Shown here: piece after piece, positions 15,130-23,918 of the stretch | Numbering within the stretch: the stretch's first letter is position 1 | Layout: the number at the start of each line of letters is the position of its first letter | Source: Treponema sp. | GTDB lineage: Bacteria > Spirochaetota > Spirochaetia > Treponematales > Treponemataceae | DNA length: 64,000 nucleotides | Assembly (NCBI GenBank): GCA_016296575.1 | Contig: JAEDJA010000008.1 | Location: 1 to 64,000, forward strand | Reading direction: 5' to 3' | Program-made: the position numbers and the translations under genes | The notes under the pieces: model-generated | Seen by the model: only the letters and a program-made list of their open reading frames with translations | What the model was told of the DNA's origin: nothing | Databases searched by the model: none

Positions 15130-16933
15130 AACGGATCAGACAGATATTTCCGCCAGTAATACCCCATCTATCAAAACAATAATCATTGATCATTTTTGCA
15201 GCATCTTCAAAATATATTCCCTTTGTTTCTTTTACATAATCAGAAAGTACTTTTGTATATTTCATAACACTTCCACGACCAGCAAGACTAACAAAATATT
15301 CTGCTACCTGATTCTGAGGCTGTTGCAAAAGATAGGCCATGAATTCATTCTGCATAAGATAATCATCATTAGTATCATAGCCAAGATTATCCTGGGATTT
15401 AAAATAATCAATCAGGAAATTCAAAGAGTTTGAATCACAGGTATAATAACAGGCTGTAATATAATTACGGAACTCTTCATCACTGAAATAGAACATATGC
15501 CATCCTTCATGCGCAAAAAGTCTGTCACGAAGCCAGCCATTTGATTCCTGGGAAATAGATAAAATACATCCTTCACCAGCATCAAATCCATCCCCGGATT
15601 CAATAATTATTTTATTATGAATAAGAATTTCTTTTAAAAGCTCTTCTTCATTAGTCAAAAGAAAATGTTCTGCTTTTGCTTTAGTAAAAAATTTTGCAAG
15701 ACTTTCTGCAGAATAATCATGAGCATTATAATCATGTTTTCCATTCAATTCTTCATTTGTAAGAAGCCGACCTTTATATCCTTGTTTTTCAATAAAAAAA
15801 GCAAGTCTTCCAAGAAATTTTGACTGAACAGAATAATTCTTAAAATCAAAAATCAGGTAATTTGGAAAACGGTCCCAGCAAAAGAGCTCATAGTCTGGAT
15901 TACGCCATTTTGAGGGTGACCAGTTCAAAATAAGACCAGGATCAGCAGCATATGGAATAAGCACTTTTCCGTTTGTTTTAGACTTGTAATTAGGTGAAGT
16001 TGAAGACATTGTAATTCCGCTTACATATTCTGCTCCAGACTTTACTTCAACAAGTGAAAACGGATTCTTTAAAGGCAGCACAGGAATTTTTATCTCCTTT
16101 AATCCAGGTGCAGTTTTTAAAGAAAAGTTTTCTCCACCAATTGTAATATCAATCTTATTCTGAATAAATTCCTGATTGTCATCTTCACTAGATTTTTTAA
16201 GCCCTACTGTTATTGTTGGCATATTTGAATATGCTGTTTCATAAGTTGGAAAAACAAATTCACTGCCTGAAAAATCTACGGCTCCCAAAAATTTTGAAAG
16301 CTTTCCACCATTAGAAGAAAAACAATAGCTTGTAATCTCACTATCAACGGTACCAGTTATTGCTGGAATTGCTATTATACTTACAAGTTTAGTTTTCTGC
16401 TGTGCACAGAAAGTAAATCCTTTGGGAATCTTAACTTTATCTGAATTTTCTATTTTAGGAAGGGCAAATGTAATCATTACAAAACGATTATCTGAAACCA
16501 GTGAAAGATTTCCAGAAACTTCTACCCTTTCTGTATAAACATTTATATAATTTCCTTTAGCATCAAAATCAGAATCATAAAGATAGGATAGTTTGAAATC
16601 ATTTTCGGTATAATCTCCAAGTTCTTCAAAAAGAAAAGACATGGACAGAGTTTTATCAAGCTTTGAAGTAAATTCAATATCTTCAATCTGCTTATCAGTA
16701 AACTTAAACAAAGCATATCGTCCATTTTGAACAATACCTTTCTGAGCCGGTACGGAAAGGGCTTTTGCATAGGAAAACTCACTGTTGGCAGAAGTAAGAA
16801 GAGGAACTTTGGAAGACTGAGTACCTATATAAGGTCTAATAAGAAAAAATATAATAACTGCAAGAGGAACAGAAACTATAAAAAATTTCTGTGTATCATT
16901 AAGCTTTTTCCATAAATCTTTTAGTTTTTTCAT
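15128..16933 (-). CDS. Membrane-anchored protein with HEGWH metallopeptidase motif
   Basis: A 601-residue protein. A short basic N-terminus precedes one membrane segment (about residues 17-33, FFIVSVPLAVIIFFLI) that probably leaves the rest in the periplasm. Residues 35-300 look like beta-rich repeats without a known domain. The C-terminal third contains H475-E-G-W-H479, an HExxH zinc motif, in FAHEGWHMFYFSDEEF, and 51 residues after H479 comes NEFMAYLLQQP, where E530 is a good candidate for the third zinc ligand of a gluzincin. I know no named family with this layout. It is convergent with the tRNA and nearly back to back with the 141-residue gene. Peptidase activity is inference from the motif. 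Confidence 0.55.
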   Translation of the reverse strand: MKKLKDLWKKLNDTQKFFIVSVPLAVIIFFLIRPYIGTQSSKVPLLTSANSEFSYAKALSVPAQKGIVQNGRYALFKFTDKQIEDIEFTSKLDKTLSMSFLFEELGDYTENDFKLSYLYDSDFDAKGNYINVYTERVEVSGNLSLVSDNRFVMITFALPKIENSDKVKIPKGFTFCAQQKTKLVSIIAIPAITGTVDSEITSYCFSSNGGKLSKFLGAVDFSGSEFVFPTYETAYSNMPTITVGLKKSSEDDNQEFIQNKIDITIGGENFSLKTAPGLKEIKIPVLPLKNPFSLVEVKSGAEYVSGITMSSTSPNYKSKTNGKVLIPYAADPGLILNWSPSKWRNPDYELFCWDRFPNYLIFDFKNYSVQSKFLGRLAFFIEKQGYKGRLLTNEELNGKHDYNAHDYSAESLAKFFTKAKAEHFLLTNEEELLKEILIHNKIIIESGDGFDAGEGCILSISQESNGWLRDRLFAHEGWHMFYFSDEEFRNYITACYYTCDSNSLNFLIDYFKSQDNLGYDTNDDYLMQNEFMAYLLQQPQNQVAEYFVSLAGRGSVMKYTKVLSDYVKETKGIYFEDAAKMINDYCFDRWGITGGNICLIR

Positions 16934-16967
16934 CTTCTATATACTACAATATTTTTAAATAAAGAAC

Positions 16968-16973
16968 TATACT
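16968..16973 (+). promoter_or_regulatory. -10 element of the 141-residue gene, predicted leaderless
   Basis: TATACT ends six bases before the ATG at 16980, placing the expected start on the A of ATG. There is no Shine-Dalgarno. The -35 region is weak. Confidence 0.4.
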
Positions 16974-16979
16974 AAAAAT

Positions 16980-17405
16980 ATGGTGGCTCTTGTTCTAAAT
17001 CCAAACGATGAACTTATTATAAAAAACTATACATCTACACTTATAAGAGAAAATAACGCCCAGGAAATATTACTTTACCCTTCTTTTCCATTCTTTTACT
17101 TATTTGAAGAGGAATTTTCTGTTTCAAAAGATTTTATAAAGAACATCTCTGTGGTAAAAATTTTTAAACCTGTTTATAAAGAAAACAAAGTGATTTCAGA
17201 ACTTGAATTGAACACCTGTGAAAATAATTGTTATAAAGCAAAACTAATTCTTGCAAAAACAAAAAAACCTTCTTCCACAATAAAGCTTATGGAAAAAGGT
17301 TTCGTTGAATCTATTAAAATTTTTAGAATTGCAGACGTGGATTTTTTCCAGGAAAATAATCTGGTTACCTGGAAAATCAACGACAGTCTTTGGAAAAAGC
17401 TTTAA
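16980..17405 (+). CDS. Unknown 141-residue cytosolic protein
   Basis: No domain is recognised. The protein has no signal peptide or membrane segment. It is rich in aromatic residues (LYPSFPFFYLFEEEF near residue 30) and has two cysteines close together (CENNC, near 80). It ends four bases past the topA stop on the other strand, so the two genes converge without a terminator hairpin. It diverges from the HEGWH gene with only 46 bases between starts, so the two may share regulation. The start is supported by the promoter spacing rather than by a ribosome-binding site. Likely a treponemal lineage gene, though that needs a database search. Confidence 0.55.
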   Translation: MVALVLNPNDELIIKNYTSTLIRENNAQEILLYPSFPFFYLFEEEFSVSKDFIKNISVVKIFKPVYKENKVISELELNTCENNCYKAKLILAKTKKPSSTIKLMEKGFVESIKIFRIADVDFFQENNLVTWKINDSLWKKL

Positions 17406-19549
17406 TCCTCATCTGCAGTTACAGGCATTTCATCCACTTCATCTGCCGAATGCAGGTAATCACAGTTTGGATTGATACAAGACTTATAAGATCCGTTCTT
17501 TTTATCATATTTTTCAACCAGGAACCATCCGCATTTTGGACAATAAGAATCAATAGGTTTGAAATGTGAGATAAAGTTACACTCAGGATAATTAGTACAT
17601 CCATAGAATTCTTTTCCACGGCGCTTAGTTTTTCGTGCAACAATTTCACCATTACAGCCATCAACAGGACATTTTGCAAGTGGAACTGATTTTGTATTAT
17701 GGCACTCTGGGAATCCTGAACATGCAAGGAAGAATCCAAAACGACCAAGTTTTTTAATCATTGGTTTTCCACAGTCTTCACAAATCTTATCAGTCTGTTC
17801 GTCAAGGAAACCTTTAATACTTTCCTGATTCTTTTCAACTTCACCTACCCGTTTAATAAAAGGACCATAGAAATCACCAATCATTTCGGTCCAAATTAAA
17901 TCATTTTGAGCAATATCATCAAGTTTATTTTCAATTTCTGCAGTGAAGCTTTCATTAATTACTTCAGGGAATGACTCAACAAGAATCTTATTGATCATAC
18001 GACCAAGCTGAGTTGGAATGAGCTGTTTGTTTGATCTTGTAACATAGTAACGATCCAAAAGAACAGAAATTATGGAAGCAAATGTTGAAGGACGTCCAAT
18101 TCCTTTTTCTTCAAGCAGTTTAACAATTGAAGCGTCAGTATAACGGGCAGGTCCCTGTGTAAAATGCTGTTCAGGACGGAATTCTTTTGGATCAATACTG
18201 TCACCTTCTTTCATTGAAGGAAGACTTGGAGATTTTTCTTCTTTTGATGAAAGCAGTTTAATTACATGATAGAAACCTTTTTCTGTAACCTTGCTGGAAG
18301 CAACACGGAAAACGGCATCTCCACTGGTAATTTCAACACTTGTAGTAGTTGTCTTTGCATTATTCATCTGGCTTGAAACAAATCTTTCCCAGATAATTGA
18401 ATAAAGACGATACTGATCATGAGTAAGGTATTCCTTAATGCTTTCAGGCGTATAACTTGTATAAGTTGGACGAATACCTTCATGGGCATCCTGGGCTTTT
18501 TTACCAACTTCATAAGAAATTGGTTCTGCTGGAAGATCCTGAGGGAAATTTGTGCCAATCCATTTTCTTACATCGTCAAGAGCAGTCTGAGAAATACGAA
18601 CTGAGTCGGTACGCATGTAAGTAATAAGACCAACCCGGTTTGAACCAATAGCAATACCTTCATAAAGCTGTTGGGCAATCTGCATTGTTTTACGGGATGT
18701 AAATCCTAATCTATTGGCAGCTGCCTGTTGCATTTTTGAAGTTGTAAAAGGAGGTTTTGGTCTAACTGTTTTTTCTGTTTTCTTGATAGAAGAAACTGTG
18801 CATGGATTATTTTTAATTGCTTCAATAATGTCTTTTACAGTGGCTTCATTTTTAAGTTCAGGTTTATCACCTTTGTATGATACAAGCTGTGCAGTAAATG
18901 ACTGTTTACCTTTCTGAAAATCAGCTTCCAAAGTCCAGTATTCTTCTGGAATGAAATTTTCAACTTCATCTTCCCGTTCACAAATCATGCGGAGAGCAAC
19001 TGATTGAACTCGGCCTGCAGAAAGACCGTTTTTGATTTTTTTCCAAAGAATTGGTGAAAGATTATAACCTACAAGGCGATCAAGAACACGACGAGCCTTC
19101 TGTGCATTTACCATGTATTCATTGATTTCACCAGGATTTTTTACAGCTTCCTGAACAACATTTGGTGTAATTTCAGGAAAAACAATTCTTTTGATTTCTG
19201 CTTTGGTTTTATCCTGAAATGCATTTCTTAAATGCCAGGCAATTGCTTCTCCTTCACGGTCCGGATCCGATGCAAGGAAAATTCGATCAGCTTTTTTTGC
19301 TTCTTTCTGAAGATCTTTAAGGATTTTTGCCCTTCCGCGAACAGTAATATATTCAGGCTGAAAATTATTTTCAACATCAACAGCCATTCTGGATTTTGGA
19401 AGATCAATCAAGTGTCCCATAGATGAAAGAACAACAAATCCAGGACCAAGATATTTTTCGATAGTCTTTTGTTTTGTTGGAGATTCTACAATTACAAGAG
19501 TCTGGCCTGTTTTAGTCTTCTTTGTTTTTTTTGCGGTGTTTTCTGCCAT
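17402..19549 (-). CDS. topA: DNA topoisomerase I (TopA), type IA
   Basis: A 715-residue type IA topoisomerase that relaxes negative supercoils. The Toprim domain begins with TLVIVESPTKQKTIEKYLG and contains the metal-binding DPDREGEAIAWHL. The catalytic tyrosine is Y311 in GLITYMRTDSVRIS. Three C-terminal zinc ribbons are visible: CEDCGKP with CSGFPEC, CPVDGC with CTNYPEC, and CPKCG with CINPNC. Length and layout are normal for bacterial TopA. Start ATG follows the dprA stop by three bases, the same pair seen in T. pallidum as I recall it (TP0393/TP0394). Last gene of the long minus-strand row. Confidence 0.97.
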   Translation of the reverse strand: MAENTAKKTKKTKTGQTLVIVESPTKQKTIEKYLGPGFVVLSSMGHLIDLPKSRMAVDVENNFQPEYITVRGRAKILKDLQKEAKKADRIFLASDPDREGEAIAWHLRNAFQDKTKAEIKRIVFPEITPNVVQEAVKNPGEINEYMVNAQKARRVLDRLVGYNLSPILWKKIKNGLSAGRVQSVALRMICEREDEVENFIPEEYWTLEADFQKGKQSFTAQLVSYKGDKPELKNEATVKDIIEAIKNNPCTVSSIKKTEKTVRPKPPFTTSKMQQAAANRLGFTSRKTMQIAQQLYEGIAIGSNRVGLITYMRTDSVRISQTALDDVRKWIGTNFPQDLPAEPISYEVGKKAQDAHEGIRPTYTSYTPESIKEYLTHDQYRLYSIIWERFVSSQMNNAKTTTTSVEITSGDAVFRVASSKVTEKGFYHVIKLLSSKEEKSPSLPSMKEGDSIDPKEFRPEQHFTQGPARYTDASIVKLLEEKGIGRPSTFASIISVLLDRYYVTRSNKQLIPTQLGRMINKILVESFPEVINESFTAEIENKLDDIAQNDLIWTEMIGDFYGPFIKRVGEVEKNQESIKGFLDEQTDKICEDCGKPMIKKLGRFGFFLACSGFPECHNTKSVPLAKCPVDGCNGEIVARKTKRRGKEFYGCTNYPECNFISHFKPIDSYCPKCGWFLVEKYDKKNGSYKSCINPNCDYLHSADEVDEMPVTADED

Positions 19550-19552
19550 TTT

Positions 19553-20599
19553 CTATACCTCTATATTATCTTCAAAAAGAGAAAGCTGTATTATTCCTCT
19601 ATTACTTGAAAAACTTCGTTGGCCAGGAGCTTCTTTCATGAAATTACAAAAATCCATGTAGTCTTCAATTACAGGAGCTCCAGCTTCCACAAAGCTTTCC
19701 ACGGTATGTTCTATTTTACTTCTGGACACCTGTTTATGAGCCAAACGAATATCCAGTTCATGTTTTACAAGTTTATTTACTTTTTCTGCCTGTTCACCAA
19801 AACAAGCCTTATGGAATACAAGATCCCGTCCCATCTGAAGGGCATAATCGGCAGTTATTAGAGCCCCACTTCCTGGTGGTGCCTGAGTAACAACCGTTAC
19901 TGGCGTTAAACCGGCAATAAGTCTGTTTCTGTGTACAAAATGCCAGTTTGCAGTAGGTACCATAGGTGCATATTCACTTATGAATAATCCGCCATTTTCA
20001 AGAACTTTTTCTGCAAGCTTCAGATTGGTTCTTGGTGTTATTTCATCGATGCTACATGGTAAAACACATACCGTAGGTGCAAAACCCAGCTTGGACTCTT
20101 GAAAATATGCTTCTAATGCACCTTTATGTGCAGATGCATCAGCACCAAAAGCAAATCCAGAAACAATTACCTTTCCATCCAATGCAGCTTTCTTTGAAAA
20201 ACTTGAGGTTGCATTCCTTCCATATGGAGTAAGCCGTCTTGTGCCCACTACAGATATTCCAGGATAAAAAAGATTTTCAATTCTACCTCTGTAAAACAGC
20301 AGATATGGTGGATTTGAAATTTCCTTCAGCAAAGAAGGATAAGCCTTATCTTTTATATGAACAAAGCCTATCTTCATCCTGTTACAAACCAATAATTCTT
20401 TTTGGGCCTCCCGCAGATTATTTTCAGGATTATATTCAGTCCTGAAAGAAAAATCTCGACCTACCAAAAAAGAAATATCGGTAATGGAAAGTCTTGAAAA
20501 TTCTTCTGCCGTAGCATACTTCTCTTCAAGAAACAACTTCTCAGCACACGTTAAAAACGTAAGCCTTGCCAGCGAAAAAACTAATAAACTCTCTCTCAT
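19553..20599 (-). CDS. dprA: DprA/Smf, DNA processing protein
   Basis: A 348-residue DprA. In naturally transformable bacteria it binds incoming single-stranded DNA and loads RecA; in others its role is unclear. The N-terminal part (about 1-75) fits the SAM/HhH-like domain, and the Rossmann core contains ISVVGTRRLTPYGR, VSGFAFGADASAHKGAL and GALITADYALQMGRDL. A C-terminal winged-helix stretch (HTVESFVEAGAPVIEDY) is present. Ribosome-binding site GGAGAGGAA just before the ATG. It lies between a TPR lipoprotein and topA in one transcriptional row. Confidence 0.93.
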   Translation of the reverse strand: MRESLLVFSLARLTFLTCAEKLFLEEKYATAEEFSRLSITDISFLVGRDFSFRTEYNPENNLREAQKELLVCNRMKIGFVHIKDKAYPSLLKEISNPPYLLFYRGRIENLFYPGISVVGTRRLTPYGRNATSSFSKKAALDGKVIVSGFAFGADASAHKGALEAYFQESKLGFAPTVCVLPCSIDEITPRTNLKLAEKVLENGGLFISEYAPMVPTANWHFVHRNRLIAGLTPVTVVTQAPPGSGALITADYALQMGRDLVFHKACFGEQAEKVNKLVKHELDIRLAHKQVSRSKIEHTVESFVEAGAPVIEDYMDFCNFMKEAPGQRSFSSNRGIIQLSLFEDNIEV

Positions 20600-20619
20600 T
20601 TCCTCTCCGAAATGTTTAT

Positions 20620-21336
20620 TTAATTATATGAAGCCTCCAATATGATTTTTTTATTATTTTCAGCCTCAATTCTACGTTCATCAGACTTTGTATTTGCAAG
20701 AACTCTGTCGTACATTTCAATAGCTTTTTCAAACTCGTAATTCATGTAGTAAGCTCTGGCAAGTACGAACATTGCATCAAGATGGCGGGTATCAATTGAA
20801 AGAAGTTTTTCCAGATATGGAATAGCTTTTTCGCTTTCATCCAGCTCAAATACATAAAGTACACCAAGGGCATAAAGAGCACGAGTGTACCTGTCATCAA
20901 TATTTACAGCTCTAAGATAAGATTCTTCAGCAAGTTTTAGATAATTATATTTTTTGTCCTGATTTCCTGTGGCATCAAAATCAAGGGAAGCATGGCTCAA
21001 ATAACCTGCACAAACTCCAACATAGTAATAAAGATTCTGATTGTCTGGATAGTAAAAAAGAGCCTGTTGAAAAGCTTCAAGAGCCGGACCGTACATTTTA
21101 TTATCAAGGTAGCGTGTTCCAAGGATTTTGTACCAGATACCAATTTGGCTCATTGCAAGCTGTGTATCTGCAACTCTTTTCTGATATTTTCCAATAGCTT
21201 CCTTTAATTCTTCAACTGAAGTTGGACTTCCCACACCTTCTTCCATCTTCTGATGACGAATCACTGTTTTATTTGAAACACCACAAGAAACAAGAAGAAG
21301 GGAAATAAAAATGAAAGCAGTAAGAATCTTTTTCAT
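20620..21336 (-). CDS. TPR-repeat lipoprotein
   Basis: About 238 residues from the ATG at 21336. The start is chosen because it gives a clear lipoprotein signal, MKKILTAFIFISLLLVSCG, with the lipobox LVSC; an open extension upstream would overlap the preceding gene and spoil it. Tetratricopeptide repeats follow: ALEAFQQALFYYPDN, RYTRALYALGVLYVFE, AIPYLEKLLSIDTRHLDAM and FEKAIEMYDRVLAN. Such lipoproteins commonly act as periplasmic scaffolds, and here the row includes outer-membrane assembly genes, so a BamD-like role is conceivable but unproven. Its ATG is one base past the stop of the HD-domain gene. Confidence 0.8.
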   Translation of the reverse strand: MKKILTAFIFISLLLVSCGVSNKTVIRHQKMEEGVGSPTSVEELKEAIGKYQKRVADTQLAMSQIGIWYKILGTRYLDNKMYGPALEAFQQALFYYPDNQNLYYYVGVCAGYLSHASLDFDATGNQDKKYNYLKLAEESYLRAVNIDDRYTRALYALGVLYVFELDESEKAIPYLEKLLSIDTRHLDAMFVLARAYYMNYEFEKAIEMYDRVLANTKSDERRIEAENNKKIILEASYN

Positions 21337-21337
21337 A

Positions 21338-22999
21338 TTACTCTTTTTCCTTTTCTTTATCTTTTTCCTGATCAGGATATTCGATACGACTGTGATAATA
21401 ACCTGCAAGAAGCTGTACAAAGGATTCCTTGATTTTTGTAATATCACGGAAAGTTAAATCACAGTTATCAAGCTGTTTATGATCAACCTTAGCATTAACC
21501 AATGTAGTAATAAACTTTTCAAGACGAGGAACTGATGGATTTTCCAGGGTTCGGCAGGCTGCTTCTACAGTATCAGCCAGCATAACTACGGCACTTTCTC
21601 TAGTTGTTGGAGGATTTCCCATGTATGAAAAATCTTCAGGTTCAAGAGTGGGATCTTTTTCCTTTGCTTCATTATAAAAATAAGCAATTACACTATTACC
21701 ATGATGTTCTGCAATAATATCAATAATATTTGGAGGAAGATGAAGTTGATGTGCCTTTTCTACACCCTTTTTAACGTGACTTCGGATAATTGAAACTGAA
21801 AGACTAGGATTAATTTTGTCGTGGCTATTTTCGCCTTTCTGATTTTCAACAAAATATTCGCTCTGATCAATTTTTCCAATATCATGATAATAAGCACCCA
21901 CCCTTGCAACAAGAGCATTTGCTCCAATTTCACGACATGCATTTTCTGCAAGCTGAGCCACCATCATGGAATGCTGGTATGTACCGCTAGCCTGAACAAG
22001 CATATTCTGCATAAAAGGATTATTCAAATCGCTTAGTTCCATAAGTCGGAAAACTGAAGATGTATTAAGAAGAAGTTCAAAAGGTGTAAGCAGTCCAAGT
22101 GCAAGAATTCCAGAAAGGAAACCTGTACCAGCTACAAATGCAAATTCTCTTCCCAATTCCAGTAAATCTGAATTAAAAATAGTTGCAATAATTCCAAGGA
22201 AAAGAACATTCAGAACAGCCATTACAACTGCGGCAATAACCATATCAATACGACGCTGTATACTTCTTACAAGGATGCAGGATACAAGACATGTAAACAT
22301 TGTATAGAAGAATGGAACCAGCTGCCAGGAAGAAGCATTCAAAACTCCAAAAGAAAGGAGAAATGAATAAAGAATTGCAGGAATATTTCCATAAAGTATA
22401 GAATAAAGCACAACAAAAAGCGTACTTGGAATTGCAATACAAAGAGAATAAGGTGTAGAAAAGAATGGTAGTTTTCCTGCAAAAGCTGCAACAAAATAAA
22501 TCAAAAGGAAAAATATTACCTGAAACAAAACTTCCGAAATCTTAATTTTTCTGCCAAAAGGGATAAGCGAGAACAACAGATACCACATAACAGTAAGAAT
22601 CAGCAAATAAATTTCATTGTTTGCAAAAGCACGGTAATCCATATAAACAGGAGAATTAGCAAGCTTATTCAATTTTTCAATTGATTCTTCTGTTACAGGA
22701 AAACCTTTTTTTACAATTTTTTCACCTTCAATTACAGAAACAGGATTAATTTCATCACCAGGAAGCGAGCGGTCTGCAATAATCGTTTTATCAGAAATCA
22801 TTCCCAATTCAAAATCACTTACAGTAAAAGCAGCAACTGTCTGTGCAGTAGAAATTTTGAAAAAACTTATGGCAGATACAAGAAGCAGCGTAAAGAAAGC
22901 TATCAAAATATAACCATATTTTTTTTTCAGGTAATCACCAAGATTCGAGAATGTTTCTGAAAAGATTGAAGAACTTTTATCATTACTCTTCTTTTTCAT
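21338..22999 (-). CDS. 7TM receptor-type HD phosphohydrolase (PgpH-like)
   Basis: A 553-residue membrane protein of the 7TMR-HD family. One helix (about 29-48) is followed by a short periplasmic region, then a block of about seven helices (residues 130-300) and a cytosolic HD domain. The HD residues are visible in GTYQHSMMVAQLAENA, ARVGAYYHDIGKI, IAEHHGNSVIAYF and VMLADTVEAACRTL. The Listeria and Bacillus relatives PgpH/YqfF degrade c-di-AMP. The periplasmic part here is only about 80 residues, much shorter than in PgpH, so the ligand sensor is reduced. It follows phoH with an overlap, as pgpH often neighbours phoH and ybeY. ybeY itself is not here. Confidence 0.88.
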   Translation of the reverse strand: MKKKSNDKSSSIFSETFSNLGDYLKKKYGYILIAFFTLLLVSAISFFKISTAQTVAAFTVSDFELGMISDKTIIADRSLPGDEINPVSVIEGEKIVKKGFPVTEESIEKLNKLANSPVYMDYRAFANNEIYLLILTVMWYLLFSLIPFGRKIKISEVLFQVIFFLLIYFVAAFAGKLPFFSTPYSLCIAIPSTLFVVLYSILYGNIPAILYSFLLSFGVLNASSWQLVPFFYTMFTCLVSCILVRSIQRRIDMVIAAVVMAVLNVLFLGIIATIFNSDLLELGREFAFVAGTGFLSGILALGLLTPFELLLNTSSVFRLMELSDLNNPFMQNMLVQASGTYQHSMMVAQLAENACREIGANALVARVGAYYHDIGKIDQSEYFVENQKGENSHDKINPSLSVSIIRSHVKKGVEKAHQLHLPPNIIDIIAEHHGNSVIAYFYNEAKEKDPTLEPEDFSYMGNPPTTRESAVVMLADTVEAACRTLENPSVPRLEKFITTLVNAKVDHKQLDNCDLTFRDITKIKESFVQLLAGYYHSRIEYPDQEKDKEKEKE

Positions 23000-23918
23000 T
23001 TTCGTAGGCCCTAACTATTTTTTTTACAAGAGGATTTCTCACTACATCATCTGCAGTAAGTTCCATAAATCCAATATCTTCTATTGTATGCAATAAATGA
23101 ATTGCGTCAATAAGTCCAGAAGGTATTTTTTTAGGAAGATCAATCTGAGTAGTATCACCAGTAATAAAAACTTTTGAGTTCTCGCCCATTCGTGTAAGAA
23201 ACATTTTCATCTGGCTTGGTGTAGTATTTTGAGCTTCATCAAGGATTATTACTGCGTTATTCAAGGTTCGTCCTCGCATATAAGCAAGAGGAGCTGTTTC
23301 AATTATTCCAGCTTCTGTAAGCCGGCGTACAGTTTCACCTGGAATAATCATTTCCATAGCATCCTTTAATGGCTTAAGATATGGATTAATTTTCTGTTCA
23401 AGATCACCTGGCAAAAATCCAAGGTTCTCACCCGCTTCTACCACAGGCCTTGTAATAATCAGTTTTGATTTATTGTGTGTAAGAATAAGTCTAAGAGCTT
23501 CTGCCACGGCAAGAAAAGTTTTTCCACTTCCAGCCGCACCTGAACAGAAAACCATATCTTTATTCTGAAGAAGCCATATATATTCTGCCTGATTATCTGT
23601 TCTAGGATAAACTTTACGGAAAGCACCTGGAACCATTACAGAAGAAGATCGCCCTGTGGATTTCTGTGTATTAAGAACAGATACAACAATATCATCAGAA
23701 TTCTTTTCACCTGCTGTAATCTCATCAATAATCCGTTCAATTATGAACTGAAATTTTTGACGGATGGCGTAGTCTTCAGTTTCTATGGAAATTTCATTTC
23801 CTCTTGTAAAAACACTTACACCAAGGGTATCTTCAATCAGTTTAAGGTTAGAATCATTCTGTCCGCAAACAAGAGAAAGAATGTCGTTATCAGGTACAAC
23901 AATTGTGTAATCTTCCAT
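22983..23918 (-). CDS. PhoH-family ATPase
   Basis: A 311-residue PhoH-like P-loop ATPase. An N-terminal KH-like region (about 1-90, with IEDTLGVSVFTRGNEISI) is followed by the ATPase core. Walker A is CSGAAGSGKTFLAVAEAL, Walker B is AVIILDEAQNTTPSQMKMFL, and VFITGDTTQIDLP is the sensor region. PhoH proteins are associated with RNA metabolism and commonly sit beside ybeY. Its ATG overlaps the stop of the LptD-like gene, and its end overlaps the HD gene by 17 bases, so it is deeply embedded in the operon. Confidence 0.92.
   Translation of the reverse strand: MEDYTIVVPDNDILSLVCGQNDSNLKLIEDTLGVSVFTRGNEISIETEDYAIRQKFQFIIERIIDEITAGEKNSDDIVVSVLNTQKSTGRSSSVMVPGAFRKVYPRTDNQAEYIWLLQNKDMVFCSGAAGSGKTFLAVAEALRLILTHNKSKLIITRPVVEAGENLGFLPGDLEQKINPYLKPLKDAMEMIIPGETVRRLTEAGIIETAPLAYMRGRTLNNAVIILDEAQNTTPSQMKMFLTRMGENSKVFITGDTTQIDLPKKIPSGLIDAIHLLHTIEDIGFMELTADDVVRNPLVKKIVRAYENEKEE

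Noticed and set aside
21337..21447. Extended start of the TPR lipoprotein
   Set aside because: It would overlap the HD-domain gene by over 100 bases and bury the lipoprotein signal inside the protein.
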